Below, piece after piece: positions 60,971-64,000 of a DNA stretch of 64,000 nt (position 1 is its first letter; each line of letters begins with the position of its first letter). Source of the DNA: Gammaproteobacteria bacterium UBA2675 (GTDB lineage Bacteria > Pseudomonadota > Gammaproteobacteria > Pseudomonadales > Pseudohongiellaceae); the NCBI GenBank assembly GCA_002354805.1, contig DEMH01000009.1, positions 868,001-932,000 on the forward strand, read 5' to 3'. The translations under genes were made by a program, and so were the position numbers. The notes below the pieces were generated by a model. That model saw only the letters and a program-made list of their open reading frames with translations. It was not told the origin of the DNA and made no database searches.

Positions 60971-61858
60971 CTATTGCACGTCCAGTTGCGAGGCCAGAGC
61001 CTGGTCGACTGGAGACTGGTTCAGTCCTTGAGCCACAAAGCTGCTGGCGCGTTTTAATGCCGGCAAATCAATGTGTTCCAGTTCGTGCAATACTTTTCTG
61101 GCGTCAGCTTCTGTCCTGAATGATGCAAAAACACTGGCGCCTGTTCCTGTCATCCTGGCGGGGGCGAATTGAGCGAGCCAATTCAGTGCCTCATCCACTT
61201 CCGGATACAGGTTTCTGACCAGTGTTTCGCAGTCGTTTCGGGACTGCCCTGCCAGAAAGGCGCACATTTTGATGGGTGGCGTGTCTCGTGTCAATTGCTC
61301 ATGTGAAAAAATTCTGCCGGTAGCGATATGGCAGTCTGGAGTGATCACCAGGTAAGTCGCTTCAGGCAATGAAATGGGCGTCAGGTGCTCGCCCACCCCT
61401 TCAGCCCAGGCACTGTTGCCGTGAACAAAGACAGGGACGTCAGCTCCCAGCGCCAGACCGATGCTGGCCAGCTGCTGTTTATCCATCTCGAGCTTCCACA
61501 GGGCATTCAGTGCCAGCAGTGTACTGGCGGCATCGCTGCTGCCACCACCCAGCCCTCCACCAGCAGGCAGGCGTTTGTCCAGATAGATGTCGGCGCCCAG
61601 CGGACAGCCGCTTTCAGACTGCAGAGCGCGGGCCGCCTGAAGCACCAGATTATCGCCGCCGATCAGTTCGGATCTGTTGCAGTCCAGCTTAAGCTTGCCG
61701 TCGCTGCGCGGGCTCAGGTGCAGCGTGTCGCCGTGGCCGAGTATCTGGAACACCGTCTGCAGATTGTGATAACCGTCAGCACGGCGACCTGTGATGTGTA
61801 GAAACAGGTTTAGTTTGGCCGGTGCAGGGACCACCAGTGTTGCAGTGGCTGAGCTCAT
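60971..61858 (-). CDS. ispE: IspE, 4-diphosphocytidyl-2-C-methyl-D-erythritol kinase
   Basis: A 295-residue GHMP kinase of the MEP pathway. It has PAPAKLNLFLHITGRRADGYHNL, the ATP loop LPAGGGLGGGSSDAAS, and the late MTGTGASVFASF motif. It overlaps lolB by four bases (ATGA). Confidence 0.96.
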   Translation of the reverse strand: MSSATATLVVPAPAKLNLFLHITGRRADGYHNLQTVFQILGHGDTLHLSPRSDGKLKLDCNRSELIGGDNLVLQAARALQSESGCPLGADIYLDKRLPAGGGLGGGSSDAASTLLALNALWKLEMDKQQLASIGLALGADVPVFVHGNSAWAEGVGEHLTPISLPEATYLVITPDCHIATGRIFSHEQLTRDTPPIKMCAFLAGQSRNDCETLVRNLYPEVDEALNWLAQFAPARMTGTGASVFASFRTEADARKVLHELEHIDLPALKRASSFVAQGLNQSPVDQALASQLDVQ

Positions 61859-62484
61859 GAGTCTTGTTGTGTCACTATCAGTGGCTCATCACCTGGCAGC
61901 GACCAGTCCAGACGGTACAGGTCGAGGCGCAATGGCGACTTCTGTATACGAATGCGGGTTGGCAGCGTTTCAGTGCCGAAGTTAGTGTAGCCCATGTAGT
62001 TGATCTGCCAGCCGCTTTGCTGAAACTGCAGCAGCTGGCTGGTCTCACCAAAACTGAGATCGTGAGCTTCGCCGGGTGCCGGGATGCCCCGGATCCAGTA
62101 ATTGAGCTCGGTAACGGGTAACTCATAACCAATCTGCTGGTAGAGCAGTTCTTCCGGCGAATCGGTAATGACCGGGTCTTCCCCCTGCTGCTCAATCCGC
62201 ACGTAGCCGGGTTGCCCGTTGATCTCGGTGGCACCGATATTAAATGTGCCCCACAGGTTGATTCGGTAGCGCTCTTTGTCCTGCTGCCAGCGAATCCGGG
62301 AAGTGTGTGCTTCCTCAGCGTCGCGCACATTAATGCTGCCGGTAAACTCCCAGCGTTCGATCTGCTGCAGAACCTGCTGGCGCTGCGCCCACTCCGGATT
62401 GACGGGTGCATCGATACGCGGTGTACTCTGGCAGGACGCCAGCACAAGCAGGAATATCAGTGACAGGTATACCCGGTGCATCAT
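61855..62484 (-). CDS. lolB: LolB, outer-membrane lipoprotein receptor
   Basis: A 209-residue lipoprotein with signal LIFLLVLASC. The LolB barrel has WEFTGSINVRDAEEAHTSRIRWQQDKERYRINLWG and YWIRGIPAPGEAHDL. It inserts lipoproteins delivered by LolA into the outer membrane. Its ATG overlaps the TGA of the TPR gene. Confidence 0.94.
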   Translation of the reverse strand: MMHRVYLSLIFLLVLASCQSTPRIDAPVNPEWAQRQQVLQQIERWEFTGSINVRDAEEAHTSRIRWQQDKERYRINLWGTFNIGATEINGQPGYVRIEQQGEDPVITDSPEELLYQQIGYELPVTELNYWIRGIPAPGEAHDLSFGETSQLLQFQQSGWQINYMGYTNFGTETLPTRIRIQKSPLRLDLYRLDWSLPGDEPLIVTQQDS

Positions 62485-64000
62485 CAGGATGGTTCTCCGG
62501 GCGACTCCCCAGTAAGGCGCTCCATGGCGTCCAGGACGTGCTCGCTGTCAGGGTCGGCATCCAGCGCCTGTTCCCAGATCAGCAGGGCTTCTGCTTCTTT
62601 ACCGCTTACCCATAGTACCTCGCCCAGATGGGCCGCTACTTCAGGGTCCGGAAACGCAGCATAGGCGCGTTGCAGGTTGTACAGTGCGTCGTCCAGATAG
62701 CCGAGCTTGAACTGCACCCAGCCCAGGCTGTCGATGATGGCCGGGTCATCGGGTGAAATATCAATGGCGCGCTCGATCAGTTCCAGCGCCTCCTGATAAC
62801 GATCGGTTCTGACCGTCAGCGAGTAACCAAGGTGATTGAGGGCGCGGGCGTCATTGGGGTTAATGGCAATGATGTGTTGCAGGTCCCGTTCGGCAGCCTC
62901 CTGGCGTCCGGCGCGCTCGTGCAGCAGGGTGCGTGCGAACAGCAGATCGACATTCTGTGGATGATCCAGTAGTGCCTGATCAAGCACCGTCAATGCCCGT
63001 TCGTGATGTCCGGCATTAATAAGCGCTTCGGCGAGCAGAGCCGGATACGCGGGCGCCAGTGCGGTGTCCCGCGCGCTCATTTGTGCCACCCAGGCCTCAG
63101 CTTCGTCGAACTGCTCAAGATCTACCTGCAATCGCAGGGCTTCGCGCTGGGCGTTCAGAAAGGCATTGGAACGCCGCTGGACCTGCTGGTAGTGGAACAG
63201 CGCCTGTTCAAGCTCGCCTCGAGCCTCCAGAGCATAGCCAAGATAGTAGTGTGCTTCATTTTGCCGGTACCCGGAGCGCAGCAGGTCGCGCAGCTGGGCT
63301 TCGGCCAGCGTCAACTGATCAATTTCCAGGTTGATCAGGATCAGCGAATACAGTGTTTCCATGTCGCCGGGTTCGCGCCGCAGAAGCTCGGTAAACTGGA
63401 TTGACGCTGGTTCAAGCTTATCGTTCTGTACCAGCAGCTGTGCATAGCTGTAACGCAGCAGCCGGTGTTCCGGATAGCGCTCGACGTACTCCGCCAGCAG
63501 CGCCTCGGCCGCCTCAACCTGGCCGCTGTTCTGAAGCAGCTGTGCTTCGATAAGCACGGTTCTTGGGTTGTCGCCGTAGCGTTGGCGGGCCACATCAAGG
63601 ATGGCGCGGGCGCTGTCGGTATCGCCGCTCTGGTCGTGCAGCTGTGCCAGGGCGTAATAAACGGAGGGTTCGTCCGGGTGCCGTGTATTGATGGCCTGCA
63701 GCCGTTCAATGATGACCTGGCGTTGACGGTCTTCCAGATTGGCAGTGCGCGCTGACAGCGCTGTGAAATCGACCTGGCCACCCAGCGCCATGACCTGTTC
63801 GAAATGCGGCAGGGCTCTGACGAACAGACCCTGCTCCATGAACTGGTAGCCAATGATCAAATGCGGGTCAATGGCGTCAGGTTCAATCGCCAGCCACTGG
63901 TCAGCAAGGTTGGACAGTGCCTGCGCATTGCCCAGTGCTGATGCATACTCTACGGCACGCCGGATGATGCCCGGGTCCTGTGTTTCCAGTGCCAGTCGAT
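62484..64000 (-). CDS. TPR protein upstream of lolB (N-terminus beyond window)
   Basis: The frame is open from its stop at 62484 through the right edge, so at least 505 residues are encoded here. The bases from 63861 to 64000 continue the frame with RLALETQDPGIIRRAVEYAS. It is a chain of tetratricopeptide repeats, for example YYALAQLHDQSGDTDSARAI, DARALNHLGYSLTVRTDRYQ and AIIDSLGWVQFKLGYLDDAL. The same type of TPR gene precedes lolB in Pseudomonas. It is probably a periplasmic or membrane-bound scaffold, possibly a lipoprotein; the signal is outside the window. Confidence 0.9.
   Translation of the reverse strand, partial: RLALETQDPGIIRRAVEYASALGNAQALSNLADQWLAIEPDAIDPHLIIGYQFMEQGLFVRALPHFEQVMALGGQVDFTALSARTANLEDRQRQVIIERLQAINTRHPDEPSVYYALAQLHDQSGDTDSARAILDVARQRYGDNPRTVLIEAQLLQNSGQVEAAEALLAEYVERYPEHRLLRYSYAQLLVQNDKLEPASIQFTELLRREPGDMETLYSLILINLEIDQLTLAEAQLRDLLRSGYRQNEAHYYLGYALEARGELEQALFHYQQVQRRSNAFLNAQREALRLQVDLEQFDEAEAWVAQMSARDTALAPAYPALLAEALINAGHHERALTVLDQALLDHPQNVDLLFARTLLHERAGRQEAAERDLQHIIAINPNDARALNHLGYSLTVRTDRYQEALELIERAIDISPDDPAIIDSLGWVQFKLGYLDDALYNLQRAYAAFPDPEVAAHLGEVLWVSGKEAEALLIWEQALDADPDSEHVLDAMERLTGESPGEPS

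Overview
The window is a 64 kb piece of chromosome from a gammaproteobacterium of about 55-58% GC by eye. The core gene order resembles Pseudomonas and its relatives: nrdR-ribD-ribE-ribBA-ribH-nusB-thiL-pgpA-ribA, then xseB-ispA-dxs, and TPR gene-lolB-ispE-tRNA-Gln-prs-rplY-pth-ychF-tRNA-Met. A fused RlmKL, BtuR/CobO and LolB also fit Gammaproteobacteria. A marine or saline habitat is inferred from the glucosylglycerate (compatible solute) genes, the photoactive yellow protein and the ferric ABC transporter. No insertion sequence, prophage, integrase or CRISPR array was seen.

Layout. 1-5.2 kb: two divergent 23S rRNA methyltransferases (rlmKL, cut by the window edge, and rlmJ), a small secreted protein and a GNAT-nitrilase fusion. 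5.5-12.1 kb: a periplasmic PQQ dehydrogenase, a Tat-exported amidohydrolase, a perfect Fur-box-like palindrome before a DUF2061 gene, a CNNM/CBS membrane protein and a large unknown secreted protein. 12.2-19.7 kb: aroA, a CocE-type hydrolase, then the most notable locus, a photoactive yellow protein gene (pyp) two bases ahead of the CoA ligase gene expected to activate its p-coumarate chromophore. The pair is closed by an intrinsic terminator. A Sel1-repeat protein and a PaaK-like ligase lie upstream. 19.8-25.3 kb: tRNA-Pro, DoxX, and a four-gene set that can make glucosylglycerate (GpgS, GpgP) and break it down (GH13_18 phosphorylase, D-glycerate 3-kinase).

25.5-31.4 kb: a DnaT-like protein with three DnaT domains overlapping a lambda P-like helicase-loader gene, a PilZ protein, a 17-bp tandem repeat growing out of the end of ettA, and a TetR regulator divergent from an alpha/beta hydrolase that lacks the expected catalytic His. 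Several palindromes sit in the promoters between those two. 31.6-39.5 kb: glyA, nrdR and the riboflavin/nusB/thiL/pgpA operon. 39.5-44.1 kb (minus strand): xseB-ispA-dxs-cobO-btuF, linking isoprenoid precursors and corrinoid uptake and adenosylation.

44.3-57.0 kb is accessory: a glycosyltransferase, an unknown membrane protein with a 2OG-Fe(II) oxygenase, two paralogous secreted proteins sharing an RTPxGKPDxxGxW motif with a DUF6152 protein, a cytochrome c'-like/HupE-UreJ/anchor-protein operon, and a Fur-box-preceded fbpABC-type Fe(III) importer. 57.1-64 kb is the translation and envelope block from tRNA-Met and ychF to lolB and a truncated TPR gene. Intergenic gaps are all shorter than about 300 bases.
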